Assembly (NCBI GenBank): GCA_022828595.1 | Contig: JAKGHH010000001.1 | Location: forward strand, 136,171,017-136,235,016 | Length of the DNA: 64,000 bases | Direction: 5' to 3' | From: Nelumbo lutea | Lineage: Eukaryota; Streptophyta; Magnoliopsida; Proteales; Nelumbonaceae | Shown here: one piece after another, positions 24,701 to 38,500 of the stretch | How the letters are laid out: each line of letters starts with the position of its first letter | Numbering within the stretch: the stretch's first letter is position 1 | Made by a program: the position numbers and the translations under genes | Notes under the pieces: generated by a model | Database searches by the model: none | What the model was told of the DNA's origin: nothing | What the model saw: only the letters and a program-made list of their open reading frames with translations

Positions 24701-27700
24701 TGGCGACTCCAACTCCTTTGAGCCGGCCATGAGCTTCTCAGAGCTCACAATGTGTACACATTGATAATTATCTTATTTCATCCTTTCTTTTTCTTCTTTT
24801 CCTGGGACAAAAATAGAGGCTCAGCCCCTCCATTTTCTGAATTTTATTTTCTTTCTTCATTTTTTTCATGAACATTTTGATTTTCTATGTTTTAAATGAA
24901 GTTTATACGTTTTTATGAAGATTATAGACAATTACCAGTGAAATATGGTTGCTGCTTGCTATGGAACCTGAGGAATTTCCCTAGGATTAATGGTTTTTGC
25001 TCCAAAAAATAAAATCCATCACCTAGACAATGCAACAAGGTTCCCCCCTATTGCGGAACCTTGCCTTGGCGCCTTGAAAAACTATGATGTATTGTGGAAC
25101 TCAATAAGTCCAATGACTATTTAGGTACATTCCTTGCCTTGACAAGGAAAAATACAATCAAGATAGAATTAACAACTAGGATTCATGAAATAATGTTCCT
25201 TACTAGACAATGTAAGTAACTTCTATTAGAATATTTTCAAGAAGATCCATTCAATTTGAGGAATGATATGAAATTATGAATTTACTTGAGAATGACAAGG
25301 TCAAACCACTATGGAGCAATAATGAAATTTAAAATCTTCTCTTTATAAGTTCAAGGATATCCTTTTTGAGATTTGACATTGATTTGATTTCGATGCATTG
25401 GCTTATAAGTGACAATATCACTTGTATGTTCTTTCAATATGGTCATATATTTTCTGATCAATTATTCAGAATAGTTCATTTTGTATAATGGTAGTGTTTT
25501 ATCTTTTCAGTGTTACCCTAGTTGAGGCTGGTGCTGTAGGGAGTTTCCTGGGAGCAACAGGTGCAGACTCTACTTCAAATTGGTTTTAGATGAAAAGAAT
25601 GGGGATAGGGAGTTAGAAGAAGGTGAGGCTGTTGGATTAAAGAGAGATGCTGGGTTGGAAGGTGGGCTTGGTAGAAGTGATTTGATGGAGGCTTCAGTAA
25701 AAGAGTTGAGTTCGAGTTATTGTAGTTGGTACTTGGTAAAGTGGGAGTTGAGTTGGGCCCCATAAGATCGGAAAATCAAAGCTTACCCTGAATCAGTGAA
25801 GAAACTTTGCTGTCGGCTTTAGTATAGTGTTTATTGGAGAAGAAGAAGACGGTTAGGCAGTTAAAAGATTTAAGGATTCTAAAAGTGGTCAACTGAATCT
25901 CATCACTAATGTTTTTTTCTCAAATCAAATTAGGTTAATGGGAATCAGGTCCTTCTAAAAGTTTTAAAAAAGTGTACAAACAGAAGGAAGTCAGAAGAGA
26001 TAGACCCTCTTCTAAGTTAATTGACAGAGGGTCACCAACAAGTCAGATGGTGAACGCTTATGACAAGAGCATGAATTCTGAAAATGCAATTCAAATCTTC
26101 AAGGATGGAGAGGAGCGAGATGCTTGTCCAAATTTGGAAAGACATAAAGGAATGTCAAAGTTTAATGTGGCTGTGTCAGACAAAAACATGGATAATCTGA
26201 TGGAAGAGCATTAATGTATTATCAATGGTTCAGAGTCTGAAATAGTTCAAGTTAAAGGTAAACTGTGCTTTCACGGATTTGTTGATAAGGAAGTTCAAGT
26301 TAGAAAGAGAGAAAAGGGTTTTAATGAAATTTCTTATTATGATTCTTTAAAAAAATGTTAGAAAGAGATTGGGTTTTGGGGGGGCAGAGAGGACTTTGCT
26401 AGGAAAACCTTTATGGAATTGGGAAAAAAGAGTGCTTCAATTTGGGCACCTTGAATGAAGATCATGTTTTGCAGTCTGATCATGATTTTGTGGATGATGA
26501 GTCAGATTAGAGTGAACGGGAGTTGTTCCAATTACGATATTTTGGGTTTGCATTTGGTTAGATGTAGGGTTTGTGTTTCAATTGAAGAATTTGGTTGCAC
26601 TTTTGTTCTTTTGTTTGCCTGTGTGACTGAGTTGTGTTGAGTTACTAAGGTTGTTGAGTCTTCTGATGGTGCCTGGGCCACAAAGCTTGTATTTTTGTAT
26701 ACTTTTTCCTTTCTATATGAAGTTTTCTTTTTACTATCAAAATAAATATCTTTTCAGTGTTAACTGCATGATCTGCATCTCTTGTCTACATGCTTGAAAC
26801 AGAATAATAGAGAACAGTTTCGAGTTATTCCAAAGGCCTCATCTAACAATATTTTTCAACATATTTCATATAAAAATGGAAAGACAAGATATGTTTTCTA
26901 TAAACAAACCAAAAATGCATAATGTGCATGAGGTATTCTTTTTTCTTTCTTTATTTCTCTGTCTCTTTTGATGGGAGAGGAGTAATAAAATGAATCATTA
27001 TGTATTTAGTTTAAAATAGATTATGGCTACTGAATGTGGTAGGATGCATGCCACATGCAATCACAAAAATAATACTTCATGTTCAGCAACACTACTACTT
27101 ACAGAAACGGCTATAAAGAACTGACAGTTCACGTCTCATTGTCTCCCAACCTTCTCCATTATTCATAGGCCTACTTGCCTTCCATATTGCAAGAAGATAC
27201 CTCATCTCAAAAATGGAGAAGACAACAAACTTGAAAAAAGCAGCTGTAGCAAAAGCATTGAACAAGGATTCTGCATGGAAACATCAGCAGCAAAATTTAC
27301 TTAATGTATTAAACATCAGCAGAAACCATTACAGAAGAGCCACGACAAAGAAAATAGTTTCAAAAAAATTAAATGAGAAATTTGTATAAAAGCATACACA
27401 GCAACTTTTTCTTGGTGCACATGTACCAGAGTAAATGGCAGTTCTCCAAGGTCTAAGGCGGGCTAGCACATCAGACTTCAAGGAGTTGATCATTGAAGGA
27501 GACCCCAAAACCATCATTACATTGTCAAGGGGCTCCATGGAGGCTTAGAAACCAAATTAGAGAAGCCAGATCTCTAGTTCAGGTCTTACAAAGTGAGTTG
27601 TTTTGGGTGCCTAGGTCTGCAAACTCCTTAGCAGACCCTTTATCACGGGAGTGGGCCAGCCAGGGGTGAGCATGGGTCGGTTCGGTTCAGTTCCATGGCA

Positions 27701-29478
27701 GAACCTGAAACCTACCCTGCAGGGGTTGGTTCTAGGTTTTTGGAACCGGAACATACCCTGTGAAGGTCGGTTCCAGGGCCGGTTCTGGTAATTGGTGGTT
27801 CCGGGGCCGATTCCAGGGTCTACTCATGCAACCTGTACTTTCTTTACCCTCCCCCTTCACAAAAAAAAAAAATTAAAAACTTATAAGTTAAATTTAAATT
27901 TTGTAAATATTACCTTTTACTTATTGTACACATTCAAATATTAAAATGAAAACAAATGGTCAAGTGAAACCATGGCCTTAACCATGAATGCTTGGGTTCA
28001 AATCTTCACATCCCCAAAAGTATCCTGGGGTTTATTTCAAGGCAAGTTTGGTTCCAAGGCAGGTTCCACCAAGGCCAGTTCATTGGGTCGGTTCAGGTAG
28101 GATAAACCCCTAGACCCTGGAACTGGCCTGGGTGGGGGTCGGTTCCAAGAATTTGGAACCAGACCCTACCCTGTAACAGATTGGATAGGGTCGGTTCAAA
28201 GCCAGTTCGAGGTCAGTTCCAGTTAGAACCTACCCATTTGCAAACCCCTAGGGCCAGCAGACAGTTTCTGGCATTGGGTGACTACGCACTTAATTGAAAG
28301 GAAGGGACCTAGGGGTACTAATGATGACTTGGGAGGAGAGAGAAGACTTCTATACTAGCTGCTTCAATGAGAATCTTGTCAATCTAGAAAACTCAATTTG
28401 GGCCAAGAGTCCATCAAATCGCCACCCAGATAAGGGGTAAAATGTTATCATGCACCTAAGGATAGTTCATAAAGTTGGACATGGATCAACTTTAAGGAAG
28501 TCTAGAAGTCCATTCTTTTGGGAGAGGCCTAACCTCCTATGTATGGGTGTGACTCTCCAAATTTCTAAGTTATGATTGGATCTTGTTGAAACTAACCAGT
28601 TAAAAATAAAAAAGAAAAAAAAAAGAAATGCACTGAAAAATCATCCCTATTCAATGACTTTTTTCATTATTCCAGTATGTTCTTCCATAACTCAGAGAGT
28701 TATCCTCATTGTATTTGCCAAATTTTATTCCTATCTCTTGTTTCTTATTCACTACAAACCTCAGACTAAATTTTATATGGTTACTGGGAATTTGCACTGC
28801 TGTAAATCTTGCAGCAAACAAATTGAAAGTGGCATGTATTTTTTTTATGTATTGACATATTATATATTATTTATATGTTTGTTTACTTTATTATTATACA
28901 AAACATATGTATATTTAAATTTCACTAATGGGAAGATGACAATAATCAGCTTAAGGGATTGTTCCAGAATACATACATTGAAATTTTGGGGTCAATTGGT
29001 TAAATGGGACAAGGGGTTCTTCTTTCTTATGGCTTTCCAATTGCAGCCTCTAACTGTTTAGAAGATGAATAATAAGCAATTATAATTAATGACTTAAGAG
29101 AGTTGTATAAAAAGTTGATTCAATCTTTAACCCAACAGTCCCCCACTTGGGCCCTACAACTGAATTTATCCACTAGCTGCACTAAATAAAATTATTCAGT
29201 CAAAATGCCAAATTGCATTAAAGGGTAAAGAAGCTTGCACAGATTAGGGGACACTCCAGAACTATATACTAATACAGGGACACTGATCATTCATGAGACT
29301 TACCAACCAATATTCCTGCAGTTAGATGTAAAAGACAAAGATAAGCATCCATAATAGCTTGTTGTCCAATCATTAAAATTGACACTTTAGCTGCTCCCTG
29401 ACAGAAAGGTTTACAATACCTCATTAGTTTTAGTCCAAGGATATTGAAGGATAAAATGGCACTAAAACAGTATCTAAC

Positions 29479-29517
<39 letters not shown>

Positions 29518-32500
29518 GTGTGTGTGCCCCCCCCCCATACACATATATGGGGTCCTCAACAACAATCAGAAAATCTTCCATTAATTTGTGTAAGGATAAC
29601 AGGAAATGATTGTGAGACAATCTTACAGATTGAGTGTTGCTATGCTCCATCTGCCGAATTAACAGAAGAACTTGAAGGAAAGAGACCTGACAAAAATGTC
29701 AAGGACAGCACCAAGAACAAATTGGTGATAACATAACAAAGAAGACAAAGCAATAATGTTCTTTGAAGGATACAAAGGTGACCATCAAGGTATAGTTAAC
29801 TGCTTTGTTGTAGTAGACTTCAATGTTGACAGAAGTAGCATTTAATACTATAGGTGAGAAGCACTCTCCTTCATCATCCGCAGAAGGACTCTCTATTAAC
29901 CCTTGCAGATGATAACGTTCCTGGTCTCCATCTGCCAGAAGGTGGAAAGTAACTTATAGTCGAATAAATAAATAAATATTCCTTGGGATGTTAGCATAAA
30001 CTCATGCTATACGTAAGTTTTGCTGATAAAAGAACCATGTACACATGAGAGGGGGGATTCATGAAATTTGGACTGATGAATTCAATTCAAATACCACTTT
30101 GGGTTGATGAGACTTGAGAAATTTGAGCTGCAATTTCCAAATTACAATGCTTCTCTATGTCAAAGGTAGGTGCTGCAAGAAGAAAGTATAAGATCACTAA
30201 CGATCACTATAACATAATTCTGAAATTAACTCATTATTGACTGTTGAGAGGTAGAAAATGTACAGTTTTTCTTTCTCCAAATCTTATCTCGGGAAGACTC
30301 TTGAAACACTTGAGATGAGAAAACTCCGAGCTGTTCAAAACAAGAAAAATTAAATAGAACAAGTTAATTGAAATCTATGTCATGGAGGACAGTTCAAAAT
30401 CAGATGAATCCACTTCCCAATTCTAAAGTTCCTTCAACAAGCAAATACTAGCCACCAGAATTGTTTCTATCTGGGCCAGATGCATCTTGGGTCTCGCCTA
30501 ACAGTGGAGACCTTAAGCCCAAGAACAGGTAAAAATACAAATCAGAACATTTCAATGTAGTTTAAATAATGATTACTTAATATTAGCCACCTTCTTTCAT
30601 TTCTGTTCTTTTTTCTTTGCCCTTTTTTATACTTGCATCCTCTATAACTGAATAGGAAAAGTGGAATAAACTTGTCCTTTTATGGAAATTATCTATAGCT
30701 GTAATTTGTACCATGCACATGACAGAACCTATGCCTGAAAATTAAAACTATCACTTATATCATCATCATCAGACTTTTCACACTAGTGATGTCAACGGTG
30801 AAAGTCCTATTACTCCTGCTCCAACTTCAGTAAGAGAAATAAAGTGAAAGAAAGAGAGAAAAAGCAGAGAAGGAAAGAAGTAGAGGAGAGATAGAGAGGA
30901 AGAGAAGAAAAAAGGGAAGGCAAGCAAGGAGAAGTCATACCAACCCTCCTCACTGTCAACCCAACTTGTATTAACATTTTACTGATTGCTGAAATTACAA
31001 CAATGCTCCTAGGTAAGTTAAAACAGATATAAGAGAGAAAAATAACAAGGGAAAAAGACAAGTATCCCCCTGTCAACTAATCCTAACACTCCCTTTCAAG
31101 TTAGAACATATATATATCATAAAGTTCCAGCTTGTTATAAATATAATCCATCCTTCAATGACCCAAGCTTTTAGTAAAAATATCAGCTACTTGGTCTTCA
31201 GACTAGACATAGGGAGTAAAAATATCTATACCTGTTACTTTCTCTCTCACAAAATGACAATCAACTTCAATATATTTGGTTCTTTCAAGAAACACTGGAT
31301 TGGAGGCAATGTGTTGTGACTTTGTTGTCACAAAACAATTTAATGGGTTAACTAACTGTGATATTCATCTCCTTAAGAAGATGCTTCAACCAGACTATCT
31401 CACAGGTAGCATGAGCCATTGCCCTGTATTCAGCTTCAGCACTACTCCTAGGAGTCCTAGCAACCACACTCTGCTTCTTGCTCTTCCAGGTGACAAGGTT
31501 TCCACACAAGAAGGTACAATAACCTGTAAAAGACTTCCTTTCCATTGCAGACCTTGTCCAACCTGCATCTGAATACCCTACTACGGACATGTCTCTCCCT
31601 TTCTTATACAACAGCCCCCGACCAAGAGCACACTTTAGATACTTCAACACCCTCATAACACCATCCCAATGAACAATTGTAGGGTTTTGCATGAATTGAC
31701 TGAGGACCCTAGCACTAAAGGAAATGACAGGCCTAATGATGGTAAGATAGATCAGCTTGCCTACCAATCTCTAGTATCATATTGGGATCAATAGGAGTTT
31801 CAATAGGTTTGGATCCCAACAACCCAGTTTCGTCTAGCATGTCCAAAACATACTTCCACTGAGATAGAGATTCCCCACTTTGATCGGGCTACCTAAATTC
31901 CAAGAAAGTACTTCAAGGAATTGTTGCAACTCAGTAATTCCATTTGCATCACTACCAATAAGAACAGTATCATCAACAAACACTGCTAGTATGGTTATTC
32001 CAAATGAAGAGTCACTACTAAACACAAAACGATCAACATTGCATTTTTTTCAAGCCAAAATCTTGCACCACACTACTAAAACGAACAAACCATGCTTGTG
32101 GTGACTACTTCAGCCCATAGATAGCTTTCCTCAATATACCTTCCTTGACTCCCCCCGAGCAACATACCCAAGAGGTTGCTCCATATACATCTCTTGAAGA
32201 TCACCATGGAGGAAGCATTATTGACATCAAGCTGAAACAGAGAGCAATCAAAGTGGGCAGCTAAAGAGATGAGCACTTGTACAGAACTTTATTTTAACCA
32301 TTGGAGAGAAGGTCTCTAAATAGTCCACACCATAGGTCTGAGTATACCCCATAGCAACAAGTTGAGCTTTGAACCGTTTAATACTCCCATCTTGACGATA
32401 TTTAACTATATAGACCCACTGACAACCAACAACATGCTTCCCAGGAGGTAAGGAAGTAAGATCCCAAGTATTATTTGATTGAGGAGCATGAAATCCTTCA

Positions 32501-35500
32501 TCCATCGCCTTCTTTCAGTCAAGAGATGAGAGGATTTCCTGTACAAATTATAGTACATGGTAGGGAAACAAAGGATAAAAGGGAAATGAACCGTTGATGT
32601 GAAGGAAATGAACAAAGGAAATATATCAAGAAAAGGGGTGATATATATAAACATGCTTACCCTTACAAAGAGCAATAGGAAGATCAAGATCTGAGGGTGG
32701 TGGATGTGTCAACAACAAAGACTCTGGTAGTGTGTTAGAAGCTAGAGCTAGATCAACTGCTAATGATGATTCCGGCTGCCAATCACGTCTAGAGTACACT
32801 CTGTGAATCAATGGTTGAATAAGCTCCTCCACAGTAGGTAAGGGGATAAAGACATCACCGGAGTTAGAGGGACAAGGAATAGAAAGAGAAGGTTCACGTC
32901 CAAAAAAATAAGGTAAACTCTCAAAGAAGGTAACATCCAGGGCAACAAAGGCTTTCCTTAGAACAAGATTATAACACTTGTATCCTTTTTGAGTATGAGA
33001 GAAACCAAGGAAAACACATCCGATAACTCTAGAGTCAAATTTATCATGGCCCAGACCTAATTTGTGAACAAAGAACACGAGTAAGAAGAGAGAAATAGAA
33101 GGAAACAAGATATAAAAAGGAAACTCACCATCTAAGACTAAAGAGGGTACATGGTTTATGAGAAAACAAGAAGTGAGAACTACATCACTCCAATAGATTT
33201 TAGGGGCTAACATTTGAATCAACAAGGCACAAGCAATTTCAATCACATGGTGAATCTTTTTCTTAGCCACACTGTTTTGCTAAGGAGCATGTGAACAGGA
33301 GGGCTGATGTATAATATCGTGAGAGTCAAAATAAGACCAAAAACTATTATGAAGATATTCTTTGGCATTATCAAAACGAAACACTTTAATGCATACACCA
33401 AACTAATTCCTTCTCAAAACATGAAAAGATAGAAAAATAGAGAACAATTCTAAATGGTCCTTCATTTAGTAAAACCATGTCATTCTTGAATAGTCATCAA
33501 TAAATGTTACACAATATCCGAATCCATTATAAGATCGCACGTGACTGTGACTCTAAGCATCTAAGTGGGCTAAAGCAAAAGGACTCAAGACTCTCTTATC
33601 TCCTCTGGGAAAAAAAGACACTTTATGATGTTTACTTAGCCAACGTGACTCACAATCCAACTGAGTTAGACTCCAAAGTAGGGACTAACTTCTTCAAGAC
33701 ACATAGAGAAGGTGACCAAAATGACAATGCCACTGGTGTGGCAAGAAAAGAATGGAGAGCTTCCTAAGGAGCATGGTCATCCAAGTAGTACAATCCTCCA
33801 ACTTCAAGACCACCACCAATCGTCTTCCCCGTCATAAGATCCTAAAAGACATAGCATGAAGGATAGAGGTTACTAAACAATGAAGAGCTTGAGTAAGCTT
33901 CTTTATAGACAACAGATTAAAGGAAAACTTGGGAACATAAAAAATAGAGCGCAAACTAAGGTCAAAATCAAGAGACACATTACTAGTACCAGCAATGGTG
34001 GAAGAAGATCCATCAGCTAAAGTATCAATCTAGGATGTACCATGTAGAAGGAGATGATGAGGATAAAACATATCTGAGGAGCCAATCATATGGTTTGAAG
34101 CCCTATAATCAATTACCCAGGATGAAGGTGTAGAACTATAAACAAGGCAGGCAATACCTGACTTCACAAGTGTAGCAGTGGTAGTACTAGTAGAGGCAAA
34201 CTAGCGAAGTTTCTCATATTCCACGCATGAGATAGAGATTGCCTTTATTCTTACTAACATTAGAAGCATGAGCATTTTCAATGACACTAAAGACTCCCAA
34301 AATCACCTTCCACCATAGCATGGTTAGCCCAAGAAGATGGTAGGCCATAAAAACCATAACAAAAGTTGACTATATGACCTTCTTGTCCACAATGTGAGAA
34401 CTCATGAGCTGAACTATGACCACCACCACCACCTCTTGCACCTCCTGCCTCTCTACCACCCCCATGTCCACCCCTGGGCCCACAGCCAAAACCCCTCACA
34501 CTACCTCCACCTCTACCACGCATACCTCCTCTGGAAGCTACCATGGTTGATCTCTTTGAAGATGAGGCATGATCACTATGTAGAGTTAAGCCTCTCCTTA
34601 TGTGGGAGAAAACCTCGAACAAGGATAGAAGATCACTACTACCTAAGATTTGGGCACGAAACGATTCAAATTCAAACCTCAACCCCAATAAAAACTTTGC
34701 AACATCTAGATGTTCTCTTTGTTCTTGTTGTGTCTTCAAATCAATGGATAGGGGTTGATAATCATTAAGTTCATTCCTTAATCTTTTTAAAGACACATAA
34801 TATTCTTCAACATTTTTATCCCCTTGTTGAAGAAAAAAAATAATCTTGGTATAACTAGGAAATTCTTGTGACATTGTCTTGTCCAGAACATAGTTGCTTG
34901 GCATGGTCTCAAACCTCCCTGGCTATGTCTAGAAACATGAGATTCACACTAATATGATTCTCCATATTGTTCCAAAAAATAGTCTTAAGGATACGCATGG
35001 AAATCAGGCGTCTCATCTTCTTTCATGCGTATCAGACCTGTATTAGGGATGTATTGGGGCATATCAGTAGCGTAGCAACAAAAAAGATACGCCCAAAAAC
35101 TGAAAAAAAAAATAAAGGGGAAAAGCAAGTTTCTTTTCCCTGAAATAATCCTTCTTTCACCCCCCAAATGACTCTAAAACTCCAAACCTCATTCCTAGAG
35201 TGCTAGATTTGCAAAACTTTGCAAGAAACAAGTGTGAATCATTAATTTTTTTTGAAGATGTTTCAAATTTTGAAAAAATATGGCAAAAATAGGTAAGTTT
35301 TTTTCAATTTTCTATAATATCTTGTAATTTCTTTTTTTCTTGAACATTTAAATTTATGTTGACCTACATTTCTTACATTCAAAATCACAATTTTTTTGTG
35401 TTATCAGTAGATTTATGGAAATTTCATGAAGATATTTAGGGAAAATATAAATTAACAAAAAATTTTGAAAATGTAATTTTTCTCTGCCTATAAAGACTAA

Positions 35501-38500
35501 ATATGTTTTAGATCTATGGATTTATCTATCATATCCATAGAGAAATTGAAATTTCGTCTTTATTATTTTTTATTTTTATATTTTTAGAATTAAAAAATAA
35601 ATAATAATTAAATATAATTTATCATTTGACCACAACAATTGAATATATTATAATTCTATGGATGATCTATCATATCCATAAACCAATTGAAATTTCTTCT
35701 TTAATAATTATTTTTTATTTTTTTATTTTTTTATTTTTTTATTTTTTTATGTTTTTAGAATTAAAAATTAATTATATTTTATCATTTGATCACAATGATT
35801 GAATATATTATAATTCTATGGATGATCTATCATATCCACAAAGCAATTGAAATTTCTTCTTTAATAATTATTTTTTGAATATATTATATAATGTTTATTT
35901 ATTTTTTATCATTTTTGGAAATAAACAATAAATAATTATTAATTATATTTTCACTTAGAAGTTGTGCCAATGCATGTTTTATGGTTGGATAGGAGAGTTG
36001 GGTTTTTTCCATCCCATAAAACATTAAAACTTAAGAATTATAATTTATAAATTATAGTTAAACATAGGATTTTTAATGAAATTGTTAACTACAATATATT
36101 TCTTCATGAAACCATTAAAATATATTAATTTAATGTATATACACCTCATTGAGGTCTTATACTTAGTATTATTGATGCATTTTTATGATTTATTAAAGTA
36201 TTTATAGTGTTTCCAAGCATATCTATGCGTATCTTAGTTTTTCTCCAATACGCATGCGTATCCACGGCGTATCCCAATACGTCTCTTAAAATTGCCTTTC
36301 CAATACATTTGGCATTTCCAATACTTTGAACCTTGCCTCTTGTAATGAAAGATACCTCAAATAACTTGGCCATGGAATATAATTAGTACCATTAAGTTTT
36401 AGTGTAGTTAATTGAGAAACCACGAAATCTAATTACACAACTATAATAGGTTTAGCGTTACTATTTGATGAAGTCATCAGTATGAGAATAAATCATCGGT
36501 GTATCACTTAAGCAAACTGTCAAACAACCAGTATACACCTACTGTAGCACTCTTTTTCCTTGGTGTAAACACCAAGAATCACAACACTTCTGCTTTAGAA
36601 ATGCTATGGAAGCATCACACACTTACCACAAGATGTCACCACACATTGAGGAGCACCACCAACTTTCAAAACACCGCAACCTAAGGCATTAAAGCCTCTT
36701 TTCCAAGGGGGCGATCAGTCCTCTTGAGTCCTTTTTCCCTTCCAACAAAGAATAGAGAATATTCTCTATTCCTAGGGCACAAAAAAGAGAGACGTGAACA
36801 GTGACAGTCACCCTTAATGCTCTAATACCATGTTCCAACTTCAGTAAAGAGAAAATAAAGTGAAAGAAAAAAAAAAGAAGCAAGGGAAAGAAGTATAGGA
36901 GAGAGAGAGAGAGAGAAAAGGAAAAGAAGATGATAAATAATGGGATGTACCTCATTAAAAGCCAAATTGTTCAGAAAAATGTGCAGCAGGTTGAAGGGTA
37001 CAACACTGGATCTCCCAATACCCTTAGCACAAGTAAAATAAAGCAGGAACTATTACAAATAACAACATACAAATTACAACCCGGTCCTGGGCATCCCCAA
37101 TCTAAAAAATCCTTGCCAACCCCAGCCTTAGCCAAAGAACCAACCAGCATGTTGACACTCCTAGGCACCCACTTGAATGAGACGTTCAAGGAAGCACCTA
37201 GAGATTGAGCCAGTCTGCCTAGAGGTCTGAATTTACACAGAATTTGAACTTGAATTGTCATCCATCTTTAGCACCATTTCATAGTCACCCTCTACTTCCA
37301 CATTCTTCATTTCCTGCCTAGACAACAACTTTAATCCTTGAACTAAAGCCAGAAGTTCAGCTCTTAAAGAATTCCCCTGACCCACCAGACTGAAAAACTT
37401 AGAATAAAACTGCCACCATGATCTCTAACAACACCCTCCACACCCAAGGCCCCCGGGTTTCCAATGCAGCAGCCATCAAAGTTGAGTTTGAACACCTATG
37501 TGGCAGGAGGGGACCATTCTACCATCCTTTGTTGTCTTGTAATCTGAAACCCAGCCACCACCTGCCACTCCCTAAGCAAATCATTAATAGAAATGCCCTG
37601 GAGTTCCCCACTTATCACAGCCTAATGCGCTACCCTCACCTTTGTAAGTACAAACACTTCCTCAACCTGTTTATACCTTTCTTCAAAAATCCTTGCATTT
37701 CTTTCACCTCATAATCCCCATAGTACCGCCCACTTATACATTGCCATGAAATATTTTGTCTTCGTGTAGAGCCTCCAAACACATCTATTCTAAATAAATC
37801 CACTATTGCAGCTGGCACCACCCACATTTTGCAAACAATGAAAAGAAAAGCTACCACAATCTAGAAGCATAAGAACAATGTAATAAAAGATGGTAAGTTT
37901 TTTCCCCGCTCTTCAAGCAAAGAACACACACATGGGGAAGAGAAAGACCAGTGTTTCCATTTCCTTTGGAGCCTTCCATCGGTGTTGGTGATTTGGTTGA
38001 CAGCCTCCCAACAAAAAATGAAAAATAAAAAAAATTTCTTGACTCGGGGGGTAATTGGGCTACACCACACCTCTTTCACAGGAAAAAGTTGGTACTTTGT
38101 AAGGGTAGAAAAGGTTTTAGAAAAGGAGGCACAAGTAAAGCAACCATTGGTATTAGGAATCCAAATTCTCTTGTCACACCCCAACAATGACAAGTTAATG
38201 TTTTCAAGTAGGGTTACAAGAGAAACCAGCTCTTTTCATTTTATGAATGAATGGTATTTTATTTAATAGAAATAGAAATAGTACAAACACTCCAAGAGGA
38301 GGCACAAGGTGTTACCTCCCCTTAAGGATAGTTCCAAACCCAAACTCTTCTCAGATTACAGTTACATAGCACAAAACAGAGAAACCCTTGAAGCCCCTTG
38401 TTTAGCTAGAGAATCTGCCATGGCATTGGCCGGTTTGCTAACCCACTAAAATCTAATTGACATAGTTCTTGTAAGCCATTTAACTTTTTTGATGATATCC

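Larger units (their letters stand above)
30817..36940 (-). mobile_element. Ty1/copia element, minus strand, decayed, 5' LTR truncated
   Basis: Order on the minus strand: partial LTR (36,836-36,940), primer site (TGGTATTAGAGC, near 36,825), gag, protease region, integrase, reverse transcriptase, RNase H, polypurine tract, complete LTR. It lies in sense orientation inside the 13.0 kb FLY-like intron. A 1.35 kb AT-rich insertion splits gag. The 5' LTR stops matching at about 36,940, where LINE A begins. Confidence 0.8.

Noticed and set aside
28576..29061. 161-codon plus ORF
   Set aside because: AT-driven composition, inside an intron on the opposite strand, no recognisable motif.
30365..30520. 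Possible extra FLY-like exon between the exons at 43,337 and 30,330
   Set aside because: One frame looked loosely coding but has stops and no splice sites in phase; the exon at 43,337-43,397 already joins perfectly to 30,330.
34394..34768. 124-codon plus ORF with His-rich stretch
   Set aside because: Shadow of the Gly/Arg-rich gag region on the opposite strand.
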